Source: Anaerolineaceae bacterium (GTDB taxonomy: Bacteria; Chloroflexota; Anaerolineae; Anaerolineales; Villigracilaceae). Taken from it: a stretch of 8,758 nucleotides of DNA. The position numbers and the translations under genes were made by a program. Below are positions 1 through 6,577 of this stretch, in pieces. Numbering within the stretch: position 1 is the stretch's first letter; each line of letters begins with the position of its first letter. The stretch is taken from assembly GCA_022181005.1 (NCBI GenBank), contig BQMV01000145.1, forward strand, positions 1-8,758, given 5' to 3'. The notes beneath the pieces are model-generated. The model was not told the DNA's origin and ran no database searches. It was given only the letters and a program-made list of their open reading frames with translations.

Positions 1-481
1 ATGCGGATTGAATTTCAAACGCCGCTTGGATAGTCTGTGGAATGCCGCGCAACGAAGTCGGCACATTGCGTTTGAGCGTGCGCGTGAGCAGACGCCCGTC
101 CTCGCCGTACAAGTCCACTTGTACAAGTTTACTGGCGCCTACTGCAATAGTCATCTTCAACGTAATTGGCGAGACCACTTTGGACATTTGTCCCGGCGAA
201 GTTATCAGGATGGCGGATTGTCTGTGGCCGGGGATCGATGTGCTGGTCAGCGTTGGGGCAAGAGTAAATGTCGCGGTCGGTTTGAGCGTTTTCGTCGGCG
301 TTACCAGAGCCGACTGCGCGATGAAGATCTCGGTCGCGGCAAGGTTCGCCGATTCTGCTGTTTGCGCGATGATAGTCGGCAGAACTTCGGGCGGAATCGC
401 AGTCGGGATAGGGTTCGAAGCCGGGGCGGCGCACCCGGCTAACAGTCCGAGAAGGGCGACGAACAGAAGGAGTCGTTTCAT
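1..481 (-). CDS. Putative lipoprotein with Thr/Pro-rich linker (3' part outside window)
   Basis: The reading frame starts at the ATG whose first base is 481 and stays open for 160 codons to the window edge, so the C-terminus is missing. Residues 1-17 form a lipoprotein signal peptide: MKR, a leucine-rich core, then the lipobox L14-A15-G16-C17. Lipidation on Cys17 and attachment to the outer face of the cytoplasmic membrane are therefore expected. Residues 18-88 are low in complexity and rich in Ala, Pro and Thr (a Thr/Pro tract at about 61-84), typical of an extracytoplasmic spacer. From about residue 90 a more ordered beta-rich segment begins (ILITSPGQ, then VQVDLYGEDGR at 121-131). It resembles an Ig-like or other beta-sandwich domain, but this is only an impression. 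No Shine-Dalgarno sequence precedes the ATG. A hairpin lies 20 bp upstream. Function is unknown; the signal peptide is the secure part. Confidence 0.8.
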   Translation of the reverse strand, partial: MKRLLLFVALLGLLAGCAAPASNPIPTAIPPEVLPTIIAQTAESANLAATEIFIAQSALVTPTKTLKPTATFTLAPTLTSTSIPGHRQSAILITSPGQMSKVVSPITLKMTIAVGASKLVQVDLYGEDGRLLTRTLKRNVPTSLRGIPQTIQAAFEIQSA

Positions 482-500
482 GTAGTCAGGCAAAGAAACA

Positions 501-539
501 TCCCGCAGGTTTCTCTTTTGGCGAGGGCAACCTGCGGGA
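501..539 (-). terminator. Probable intrinsic terminator after the M32 peptidase gene
   Basis: Eleven bases, TCCCGCAGGTT (501-511), are perfectly complementary to AACCTGCGGGA (529-539), with a 17-base loop. Read on the minus strand, the stem begins 21 bases after the peptidase stop codon and is followed by TGTTTCTTTG, an imperfect U-rich tail. On the plus strand no T-run follows. This fits a terminator for the peptidase transcript. The next gene starts only 19 bases beyond the stem, so partial readthrough or an attenuator role is also possible. Confidence 0.6.
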
Positions 540-560
540 CGCGTTGGGGCAATGCGCCGA

Positions 561-2054
561 TTACAGCCCGTAAATTTCGCCGTATTTCTTTTTCAAATAG
601 CGGACGTATGGCGCGGGCGTGATCTTGGAACCGGTCACATTGAGCATCAGCGTTTGCGGTTCAAACTTGCGACCGTATTGATGAATGTTCTTGTGAAGCC
701 AGCCGAGCAATTCGCTAAAATCGCCCTTGCGGAATTTCTCGTCCAGACCTTTGATGTCTTTTTCGATCTTTTCCCACAATTGCGCGGAGACTAAATTACC
801 CAACGCGTAAGTGGAGAAGTAGCCGATGGAGCCGCCCGACCAATGAACGTCTTGTAAAACGCCCTTTGCATCATTTGGCGGAACAATGCCGAGATATTCT
901 TGCATTTTCGCGTTCCAAATTTCGGGCAGGTCTTTTACGTTGACCTTGCCTTCAACCATAGCGATCTCTAGTTCGAGTCGCAACATGATGTGTAGGTTGT
1001 ACGTAGCTTCATCGGCGTTGACGCGAATGAAGGAAGGCTCGACTTTATTGATGCCTTTGTAGAAGGCGCGAACTCCCACGCCGTCTAATTGCGAAGGGAA
1101 AATTTCCTTCAATGCAGGGTAGAAGTGTTCCCAGAAAGGGAGCGAGCGCCCGACAATATTTTCCCACATGCGCGATTGCGATTCGTGAATGGCAAGCGAC
1201 GCGCCGCTTTCCAACGCCGTGCGTTCGTACGCTGGGTTGACGCCCTGTTCATACATGGCGTGCCCCGATTCGTGCATAGCGCTGAACAGCGTGGCGAGCG
1301 GGTTGTCGGTTTCGAAGCGATTCGTAATGCGCACATCGTTAACGCTAAAGGTTGTTTCAAAGGGATGCGGCGCTTTATCTTGTCTGCCGCGATTGAAATC
1401 ATAGCCAAAGCGCTTAATGATCGTTTCGCTAAAATTCCACACTTTCTTTTCGTTATATTTTTTGTGCAAGAAATCGTCTTTCACTTGTTTGCTCGCGGCG
1501 ATGGCTTTGATCAGCTCCACTTGCTGCGGGCGCAATTCATCGAAGATCGCTTGTACGTCGGCAGTCTTCATACCGGGTTCATAGTCGTCGAGCAGCGTAT
1601 CATACGGATGATCGGCTTGCGGGTGGAAGGATACATATTTGCGAACCAATTCAACAACCTTTTCAAGGTGCGGCTGGAAGATCGAAAAATCCGATTTCGC
1701 TTTCGCTTCAACCCACGCGTCAAAGGCTTTTGCCGTAACGACCGCCTGCTCAACAATGAAGGAAGGCGGTACGCGCTTCGCTTTTTCGTAGCCTCTCGCG
1801 GCGACGCGAATCATCGCGGCTTCGTCGGAGCCGGGTTCAAATTCCGATTTTAGGTCGTCGAGCAGTTGACCGACTTCGTCGGCGATGAATTTCTCTTGCG
1901 CAATCTTGCCTAATGTGCCAAGTTGCCGGCCGCGCGCCTCGCCCCCGCCCGGCGGCATGTTCACTTGTTGATCCCAGCCTAACACGGCGGCGGCGCGTCC
2001 AAGATCAGAGACTTCGCCGAGAATTGCTTTCAATTGATCCATTTTTTCAGACAT
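561..2054 (-). CDS. M32 family metallocarboxypeptidase (thermostable carboxypeptidase Taq type)
   Basis: This 497-residue protein has the usual length of M32 carboxypeptidases, cytosolic zinc enzymes that remove C-terminal amino acids from peptides. All family motifs are visible: HPF at 230-232, the zinc-binding HESGH at 261-265, the third-ligand glutamate E291 in HESQSR (30 residues after the first His, as in the family), IRVNAD at 343-348 and GVLQDVHW at 398-405. The catalytic set is intact. There is no signal peptide. The start at 2054 is chosen because AGGAG lies five bases upstream (2060-2064) and the protein then begins MSEKMDQLKAILGEV, as in relatives. The frame is open 20 codons further up (to 2114), but that part lies inside a palindromic repeat and is rich in charged residues unlike the family. 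The gene sits 134 bp after the serA-like gene and probably ends its own unit at the hairpin 501-539. It is likely a peptide-recycling enzyme. Confidence 0.95.
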   Translation of the reverse strand: MSEKMDQLKAILGEVSDLGRAAAVLGWDQQVNMPPGGGEARGRQLGTLGKIAQEKFIADEVGQLLDDLKSEFEPGSDEAAMIRVAARGYEKAKRVPPSFIVEQAVVTAKAFDAWVEAKAKSDFSIFQPHLEKVVELVRKYVSFHPQADHPYDTLLDDYEPGMKTADVQAIFDELRPQQVELIKAIAASKQVKDDFLHKKYNEKKVWNFSETIIKRFGYDFNRGRQDKAPHPFETTFSVNDVRITNRFETDNPLATLFSAMHESGHAMYEQGVNPAYERTALESGASLAIHESQSRMWENIVGRSLPFWEHFYPALKEIFPSQLDGVGVRAFYKGINKVEPSFIRVNADEATYNLHIMLRLELEIAMVEGKVNVKDLPEIWNAKMQEYLGIVPPNDAKGVLQDVHWSGGSIGYFSTYALGNLVSAQLWEKIEKDIKGLDEKFRKGDFSELLGWLHKNIHQYGRKFEPQTLMLNVTGSKITPAPYVRYLKKKYGEIYGL

Positions 2055-2059
2055 GGTTT

Positions 2060-2064
2060 CTCCT
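2060..2064 (-). promoter_or_regulatory. Ribosome binding site of the M32 peptidase gene
   Basis: On the minus strand AGGAG is followed by five bases (AAACC) and the ATG at 2054. It decides the start codon against the longer frame beginning at 2114, which has no such site. Confidence 0.75.
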
Positions 2065-2073
2065 GTTTTATTG

Positions 2074-2181
2074 TGTCGTTGCGACAAATGTTCTTGTTCT
2101 TCGTGACGAAGCAATCTCCTGTTGCCAGAAAAATATCTCTCGCGAGAAGATTGCCTCGTCGCTCCGCGCCTCGCAACGACA
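2074..2181. repeat. 108-bp imperfect palindromic interspersed repeat (MITE/REP-like)
   Basis: The ends are perfect 11-bp inverted repeats, TGTCGTTGCGA (2074-2084) and TCGCAACGACA (2171-2181). An inner pair, GACGAAGCAATCT (2105-2117) and AGATTGCCTCGTC (2148-2160), matches at 12 of 13 positions. A 10-bp perfect palindrome, TCTCGCGAGA, lies at 2138-2147. Each arm thus reads GTCGTTGCGA...GACGA(A/G)GCAATCT, the pattern I recall of widespread bacterial GTCATTGCGAG...GCAATCT repeats. The element fills almost the whole gap between the serA-like stop (2189) and the M32 ribosome binding site. It encodes nothing by itself. No second copy occurs in this window, so its interspersed nature is inferred from resemblance. 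Confidence 0.75.
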
Positions 2182-2188
2182 TGGTAGA

Positions 2189-3130
2189 CTAGTTAACCTT
2201 CCAACGCAACGGTTTACCTTGTAAAGCAGACAATACCTCGCTTGCAATGTCTGCCGAAGCGCGAGATTGCGCTTCGGCGGTCTGGGCGCCGATATGCGGC
2301 GTCGCGATCACGCGTGGATGAGAAGCCAGTTCCGTCGCTCCCGGCGGTTCCGTTGCGAAAACGTCTAGCGCGGCGCCGGCGACCTTTCCGCTATTCAGCG
2401 CGGCAACCAGAGCCGCCTCATCCACAATTCCGCCGCGCGCCGCGCATACGAGGCGCACGCCGTCTTTCATCTTGGAGAAGGCGTCGCTTCCAAGCATCCC
2501 GCGGGATTGATCGGAGAGCGGCAAATGCAGCGAGATAAAGTCAGAACGGGCGTACAACTCTTCCAGCGCGACTAGTTCCGCGCCTTGTCGTTTCATTTCC
2601 TCCGCCGAACCCATCCGCCGATACGCGATCACTTTCATCCCGAACGCGGAGGCGCGTTTACCCACTTCCGCGCCGATGTTTCCAAAGCCGATCAAGCCAA
2701 GCGTTTTTCCGCTTAGTTCTGCGCCTTCCAGTTCTTTTTTGAGCCATTTGCCTTGTTTCATACCGGCGTCGGCGCGAGGGATTTCACGCGCGACAGCAAG
2801 CATGAGTCCCAGCGTCAATTCGGCGACGGCGATTGAAGTGGATATCGGCGCGTTGACCACGGCAATGCTTTTCCCGCTCGCTGCTTTCAAGTCAATATTG
2901 TCCACGCCAACGCCGGCGCGTCCAATCGCTTTCAACCGCGAAGCCGCCTCTATAATCGTCGCCGTAACCTTAGTTCGACCGCGAACGATTAACCCGTCGT
3001 ACTCAGGGATCGCCTTGAGCAAGTCTTCCGCTGAAATATCTTTGCGGTCGTCTGCGTCGGCTTGTGCACGCAAAATAGACAATCCGCTTTCGTCTAATCC
3101 GTCGGTGATAAGAATTTTAAGATTTGGCAT
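2189..3130 (-). CDS. SerA-type D-2-hydroxyacid dehydrogenase, short form without ACT domain
   Basis: This 313-residue protein belongs to the D-isomer-specific 2-hydroxyacid dehydrogenases and is closest in feel to short 3-phosphoglycerate dehydrogenases, which oxidise 3-phosphoglycerate in serine synthesis. The substrate-binding lobe comes first (RAGVGVDNID at 71-80, NAPISTSIAVAE at 93-104). The Rossmann domain follows, with GFGNIG at 148-153. The catalytic triad is present: R232 (in AARGG), E261 and H279 (PHIG). No regulatory ACT domain follows; the protein ends at 313. Two oddities stand out. The strand-2 end reads AYRR (169-172), where NAD-dependent members have an aspartate. C229 stands where a conserved Asn normally lies three residues before the catalytic Arg. 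Glyoxylate/hydroxypyruvate reductase is the main alternative function, so I give no gene symbol. The gene starts 25 bp after the ABC permease stop, without a Shine-Dalgarno sequence but with a -10-like box six bases upstream. Confidence 0.9.
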   Translation of the reverse strand: MPNLKILITDGLDESGLSILRAQADADDRKDISAEDLLKAIPEYDGLIVRGRTKVTATIIEAASRLKAIGRAGVGVDNIDLKAASGKSIAVVNAPISTSIAVAELTLGLMLAVAREIPRADAGMKQGKWLKKELEGAELSGKTLGLIGFGNIGAEVGKRASAFGMKVIAYRRMGSAEEMKRQGAELVALEELYARSDFISLHLPLSDQSRGMLGSDAFSKMKDGVRLVCAARGGIVDEAALVAALNSGKVAGAALDVFATEPPGATELASHPRVIATPHIGAQTAEAQSRASADIASEVLSALQGKPLRWKVN

Positions 3131-3136
3131 AGCGCG

Positions 3137-3145
3137 ATTTTATCA
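3137..3145 (-). promoter_or_regulatory. Candidate extended -10 promoter, leaderless serA-like transcript
   Basis: On the minus strand TGATAAAAT (TG-N-TAAAAT) is followed by exactly six bases (CGCGCT) and then the ATG at 3130. That spacing would place transcription start on the A of the start codon. The -35 region is poor (TTACGA at 17-bp spacing, three of six matches), which is common for extended -10 promoters. No Shine-Dalgarno sequence precedes the gene, which fits a leaderless mRNA. Confidence 0.5.
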
Positions 3146-3155
3146 CTTAAGCGCG

Positions 3156-4385
3156 TCACTCGTAACGCAGGGCTTCGACCGGCTCGAGGCTTGCAGCGCG
3201 ATTCGCGGGATAGATCCCAAAGAACAATCCGACCGCCGCCGAGAAAATCGTCGCGAGGGCGATCGCGTCCGCGCCGACAATGGGCGTGAACGCCGTGCCG
3301 CTCGCCGCGGCGATGCGACCGACCGCAAACGAGATCAACCAACCGAAGAGAATGCCGATAATTCCGCCGATTAAACTCAACAGCGACGACTCGGTCAGAA
3401 ACTGAATCAGAATATCGCGTTTGCGCGCGCCCAGCGCTTTACGCAGACCGATCTCGCGCGTCCGTTCAGTCACAGAGACGAGCATGATATTCATAATGCC
3501 GATGCCGCCCACTAACAGCGAAATCCCAGCGATGCCGCCAAGAAAGATCGTCAGTATTCCAGTGATGGATTGAAATGTGGTCAATAAATCTTGCTGCGTG
3601 AATACGGTGAAATCATCCGCGCCGACGGGCGTGCGATGTCGCTGGCGCAAAACTTGGGCGATCTCTTCCGATGCCGCCGGGACCGCGTCGCCGCTGACGG
3701 CTTGCACAAGCAGTAAATCCACCTGATCGCGCATACTGCGCCGAATCAAACGCGCTTGCGCCGTAGTGAACGGCACGAGAATCACATTATCTTCGCTGCC
3801 AAACGCGCCGCCGCCTTTTGAGGCGAGCGCGCCCAAAATGCGAAACGGCTGCCCCTCGATGCGGATCGTCTCGCCGACGATGCCGTCCCGGCGGTCAAAC
3901 AATGTGTCTGCCACGCCGGGTCCAATCAATGCGACCGAGGCGCGCCCAAGCAAATGTTCTTGAGTGATAAATTCGCCTTCGGTCAAGGAATAATTACGCA
4001 CGTCGAAGTAATCCGGCGTTATGCCGTCCACTTCAACCATCATGCGATTCCCGCCGTAAGAGACTTCGCGGTTCGCCTGTAGAATGGGAGCGACAGCCAC
4101 GATGGAAGGCGCAGCGAAAGGATCCGTAAGCGCTTCCGCGTCGCCCAGCGTGATCGGGCGCGTGTTGCGAATGGAACGGTCCTGTCCGCCGCGAAAAACG
4201 AACAACAGGTTCGTGCCAATGCCGCTGATCGAGCCGGTGATCGAGGCTTCCGCGCCGCGCCCAACCGCCAGCATGGCGATCACGGCAGCGACGCCGATCA
4301 CGATTCCCAACACGGTTAAACCGGAACGCAGTTTATTTCCGCTCAGCGATTCGAGCGCTTCCAACAAAGCTTGAGTCAGGCTCAT
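3156..4385 (-). CDS. MacB/FtsX-type ABC transporter permease
   Basis: This 409-residue integral membrane protein has the MacB-type layout. TM1 lies at about 20-42, a large extracytoplasmic (MacB_PCD-like) domain at about 45-270, and three further helices at about 275-305, 332-358 and 373-393 form the FtsX domain. Family motifs include SVTERTREIGLRKALGA (304-320) before TM3 and the C-terminal YPANRAASLEPVEALRYE (392-409). In Proteobacterial MacB the ATPase is fused to the permease; here it is a separate gene, as in Bacillus YknXYZ. MacB-type permeases work mechanically, driving substrates out of the extracytoplasmic space through the partner adaptor instead of moving them across the membrane. 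The start codon overlaps the ATPase stop (ATGA, 4385-4382), and GGAGG lies four bases upstream. The substrate cannot be told from sequence; peptides, lipids or macrolide-like drugs are typical of relatives. Confidence 0.93.
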   Translation of the reverse strand: MSLTQALLEALESLSGNKLRSGLTVLGIVIGVAAVIAMLAVGRGAEASITGSISGIGTNLLFVFRGGQDRSIRNTRPITLGDAEALTDPFAAPSIVAVAPILQANREVSYGGNRMMVEVDGITPDYFDVRNYSLTEGEFITQEHLLGRASVALIGPGVADTLFDRRDGIVGETIRIEGQPFRILGALASKGGGAFGSEDNVILVPFTTAQARLIRRSMRDQVDLLLVQAVSGDAVPAASEEIAQVLRQRHRTPVGADDFTVFTQQDLLTTFQSITGILTIFLGGIAGISLLVGGIGIMNIMLVSVTERTREIGLRKALGARKRDILIQFLTESSLLSLIGGIIGILFGWLISFAVGRIAAASGTAFTPIVGADAIALATIFSAAVGLFFGIYPANRAASLEPVEALRYE

Positions 4386-5062
4386 GCCGCCTCCAACAGG
4401 CCGTCGCGCAGGCGAATGACGCGCTGCGTTTGTTCGGCAACCGCTGGATCGTGCGTAACGATGATCAGCGTCGTGCCGCTGTCTCTATTCAGATTAAGCA
4501 ACAGAGTCATAATCTCTTTCCCGACTTTCGAATCAAGGTTGCCGGTAGGCTCATCCGCCATAATAATGGCAGGATCGTTAACAATAGCGCGCGCAATGGC
4601 TACACGCTGCTGCTGTCCTCCAGACAGTTCGGTGGGACGATGCGTCATACGATCCTCAAGCCCCACTGCGCGCAATGCTTCCACAGCCCGCTCGCGTCGT
4701 CCGCTGGTTTTGCCAGCGTATCGCAACGGCAATTCCACATTCGTAATAGCAGTCTGGCGCGAGAGCAGGTTGAAATTCTGAAAAACAAACCCCACTTTTC
4801 GGTTGCGAATCTCGGCTAGTTGATCGTCGCTGAGCATAGCGACCGATTCGCCATCCAGCGTGTATTCGCCAGAGGTCGGGCGGTCTAAACATCCAAGCGT
4901 GTTCATCAGCGTAGACTTACCCGACCCGGAAGGTCCCATAATAGACACCACTTCGCCGCGGCGAATATCAAAGGATACGCCGCGCAACGCCGCTACTTCC
5001 ACCTCGCCCATCATGTAAATTTTGCGAAGGTCGCGCGCTTCAATGACGTTATCCATGCCCAT
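4382..5062 (-). CDS. ABC transporter ATP-binding protein (MacB/LolD/YknY type)
   Basis: This 226-residue cytosolic ATPase energises the neighbouring permease. All nucleotide-binding motifs are intact: Walker A GPSGSGKST (43-51), Q-loop Q95 in FVFQNFNLL, signature LSGGQQQ (146-152), Walker B IIMADEP (166-172, with catalytic E171) and the H-loop H204. The pattern LSGGQQQRVAIARAIVNDP followed by ADEPTGNLD is characteristic of the LolD/MacB/FtsE group. The ATG at 5062 shares its A with the adaptor stop codon (TAATG), so translation is probably coupled; a second in-frame ATG two codons in (5056) is an alternative start. It also overlaps the permease start by four bases, so the three exporter subunits are made from one message. 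Confidence 0.95.
   Translation of the reverse strand: MGMDNVIEARDLRKIYMMGEVEVAALRGVSFDIRRGEVVSIMGPSGSGKSTLMNTLGCLDRPTSGEYTLDGESVAMLSDDQLAEIRNRKVGFVFQNFNLLSRQTAITNVELPLRYAGKTSGRRERAVEALRAVGLEDRMTHRPTELSGGQQQRVAIARAIVNDPAIIMADEPTGNLDSKVGKEIMTLLLNLNRDSGTTLIIVTHDPAVAEQTQRVIRLRDGLLEAA
4390..4394 (-). promoter_or_regulatory. Shine-Dalgarno sequence of the ABC permease
   Basis: On the minus strand GGAGG lies four bases before the ATG at 4385, inside the 3' end of the ATPase gene. It supports the ATGA-overlap start and reinitiation by ribosomes finishing the ATPase. Confidence 0.65.
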
Positions 5063-6471
5063 TAATTCCCGAAGCCAAACCCGCCGCCCGGTCCTAAGAA
5101 TTCAACGGGAGGGTTCAAAATTACTACATCGCCCGCCTGCGCATCGCCGCCTACAATGGCGCTGACAGTATCGCCCGACGCGCCAAGCGCGATCTTCGTA
5201 CGCGCTGGCAAGCCGTCTCGCAATAGGTACACTACGCGTTCTCCATCCACCAAGCGCACCGCGCGATTCGGGACAAGCAGCGCATCGTCCAATTCTTTGA
5301 CGACAATATTCACCGCCGCCGTCATACCCGGCTTCACAAAATGATCGGCGTCCATTAATTCGACGGTTACTCTGAAATTCACCACGCCGCCTGCGTCCGC
5401 TCCAACCTGCGCCACTTGCACAACTGAACCGTGGTACACACGATCTAGAATCGCGTCAAAAGATAACGTGGCGGCTTGCCCAATCGTTACACTGTTGATA
5501 TCCACCTCCGACACTTCCACGTCAACAAGCAGACCGGAAAGATCGTCCAAGCGGAAAGCGGACGCACCAGCGCCGACTTGATCGCCGGGCAACGGCAAGG
5601 CTTCAGTCACAGTGGCGGCAAACGGCGAAACGAGGCGCGCCAGATTGAGGGTCGCTTGCGCTGCGTCTACGCGAGCTTGCGCAGCGGCGATTTCCGCCGC
5701 GTTTCCGCCGGCGAGACGTTCGTATTCGCGTTGAGCGTCAGCCAGTTGAGCCTCGGCAAGAGCCAGCGCAGCGCGGTATTTTTCCGCATCAAGTTCTGAC
5801 GGCTTGCCTAAATACCAATCCAGCGTCGCTTGTTTTCGATCTCGTTCAAGCCGAGCATTAACTAAGTTGAGCAAAGCTTGCGCTTTGAGCGGATCGCCGT
5901 CGGGGCGGTTTTTGACCATTTTATATGCGTCTTCCGCCATGGAAATTTGTTTATTTGCGAGGGCAAGTTCAGCGCGAGTCTGCTCCAACAAGTCGTCCGA
6001 CGCGCGCCGGTAATCCAGTTTAGTCACATTTTTTTGAGCGTCTTCCAACGCCTGTTTCGCATTCGCTACCGTTTGCGCGGCTTGCGCCAGAGCGGCGTCA
6101 GAATTTAATAGAGTATCCAAAGCCTGCTTCGCATTCGAGAGGTCAGCCTCCGCTAAAATAATACTTTGCGGCAACGAGGTTTTCTGTAAATAAGCAAGCG
6201 TGAAGTTCGCGGGCACATTATCGCCCACTTTTGCATTGATCACGTCTACTGTTCCAGCCGCCTGCCAGACCAATACAGCGGACTGTTTCGCGCGCACCGA
6301 TCCGGTCGCGCCGATCGTCGCGACGAGGCTTCCGCGTTTAATCGTTTCCGTTTGAAATTGACTGGAGGATTGAGCGGTAGCCTGATTCCGAAGCGCCCAA
6401 AAGATGCCTCCTACGATCGCTGCAAACGCGATCAGAAGCCACCATTTACGTCTCTTAAGAAATTCTTTCAT
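5062..6471 (-). CDS. Membrane-fusion/adaptor protein of an ABC exporter (MacA/YknX/HlyD type)
   Basis: This 469-residue protein is the extracytoplasmic adaptor of the exporter. A short basic N-terminus (KEFLKRRK) precedes one transmembrane helix (about 10-27). The first half of the biotinyl-lipoyl domain lies at about 47-96. A long alpha-helical, Ala/Gln/Glu-rich hairpin spans about 100-280, and the second lipoyl half follows from about 279 (SPFAATV, LPGDQVGAG). A beta-barrel (about 311-395, with KPGMTAAVNIVV) and a membrane-proximal domain (about 396-455, with VPNRAV) complete the fold. The C-terminus is Gly-rich (GPGGGFGFGN). No outer-membrane TolC partner gene is present, so in a single-membrane organism it would work as YknX does, helping the permease release substrate outside. 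It is the first gene of the operon, and its stop overlaps the ATPase start. No good Shine-Dalgarno sequence precedes it: TGAGG lies 12 or more bases before the ATG. Confidence 0.92.
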   Translation of the reverse strand: MKEFLKRRKWWLLIAFAAIVGGIFWALRNQATAQSSSQFQTETIKRGSLVATIGATGSVRAKQSAVLVWQAAGTVDVINAKVGDNVPANFTLAYLQKTSLPQSIILAEADLSNAKQALDTLLNSDAALAQAAQTVANAKQALEDAQKNVTKLDYRRASDDLLEQTRAELALANKQISMAEDAYKMVKNRPDGDPLKAQALLNLVNARLERDRKQATLDWYLGKPSELDAEKYRAALALAEAQLADAQREYERLAGGNAAEIAAAQARVDAAQATLNLARLVSPFAATVTEALPLPGDQVGAGASAFRLDDLSGLLVDVEVSEVDINSVTIGQAATLSFDAILDRVYHGSVVQVAQVGADAGGVVNFRVTVELMDADHFVKPGMTAAVNIVVKELDDALLVPNRAVRLVDGERVVYLLRDGLPARTKIALGASGDTVSAIVGGDAQAGDVVILNPPVEFLGPGGGFGFGN

Positions 6472-6555
6472 ATCAAAACATAGCCTCAGCAGTTCATTGA
6501 TTTCCTTGCTTGTGCGATTCTACTCGACAATAACGCCCCAACTATGAGAACTGCC

Positions 6556-6577
6556 GTAGAATTTATATAATTCCTAC
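6556..6577. promoter_or_regulatory. Inverted repeat, candidate operator between divergent genes
   Basis: GTAGAATT (6556-6563) pairs with AATTcCTAC (6569-6577) across a five-base TATAT centre, with one extra C in the right arm. It covers the putative -10 box of the exporter operon promoter, where a repressor dimer would block RNA polymerase. No regulator gene is present in the window. Confidence 0.4.

Noticed and set aside
8..485. Two overlapping plus-strand reading frames of 144 and 147 codons
   Set aside because: They run antisense to the lipoprotein gene, which has a clear signal peptide and lipobox. Their translations are Arg-rich and low in family-like features.
541..557. Small GCGTTG...CAATGC inverted repeat after the M32 stop
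   Set aside because: The six-base arms contain a mismatch and no U-tract follows; the stronger hairpin at 501-539 is the better terminator.
1089..1853. Plus-strand reading frame of 254 codons
   Set aside because: It is fully antisense to the M32 peptidase, whose motifs are complete; the translation shows no recognisable domain.
3131..3155. GCGC-flanked stretch between permease stop and serA-like start as a terminator
   Set aside because: The arms are only four to five self-complementary GC bases with no T-run at the right place; the -10-like box explains the AT-rich centre better.
2676..3374. Plus-strand reading frame of 232 codons
   Set aside because: It spans the antisense of both the serA-like gene and the permease end, so it is a shadow of two well-supported genes.
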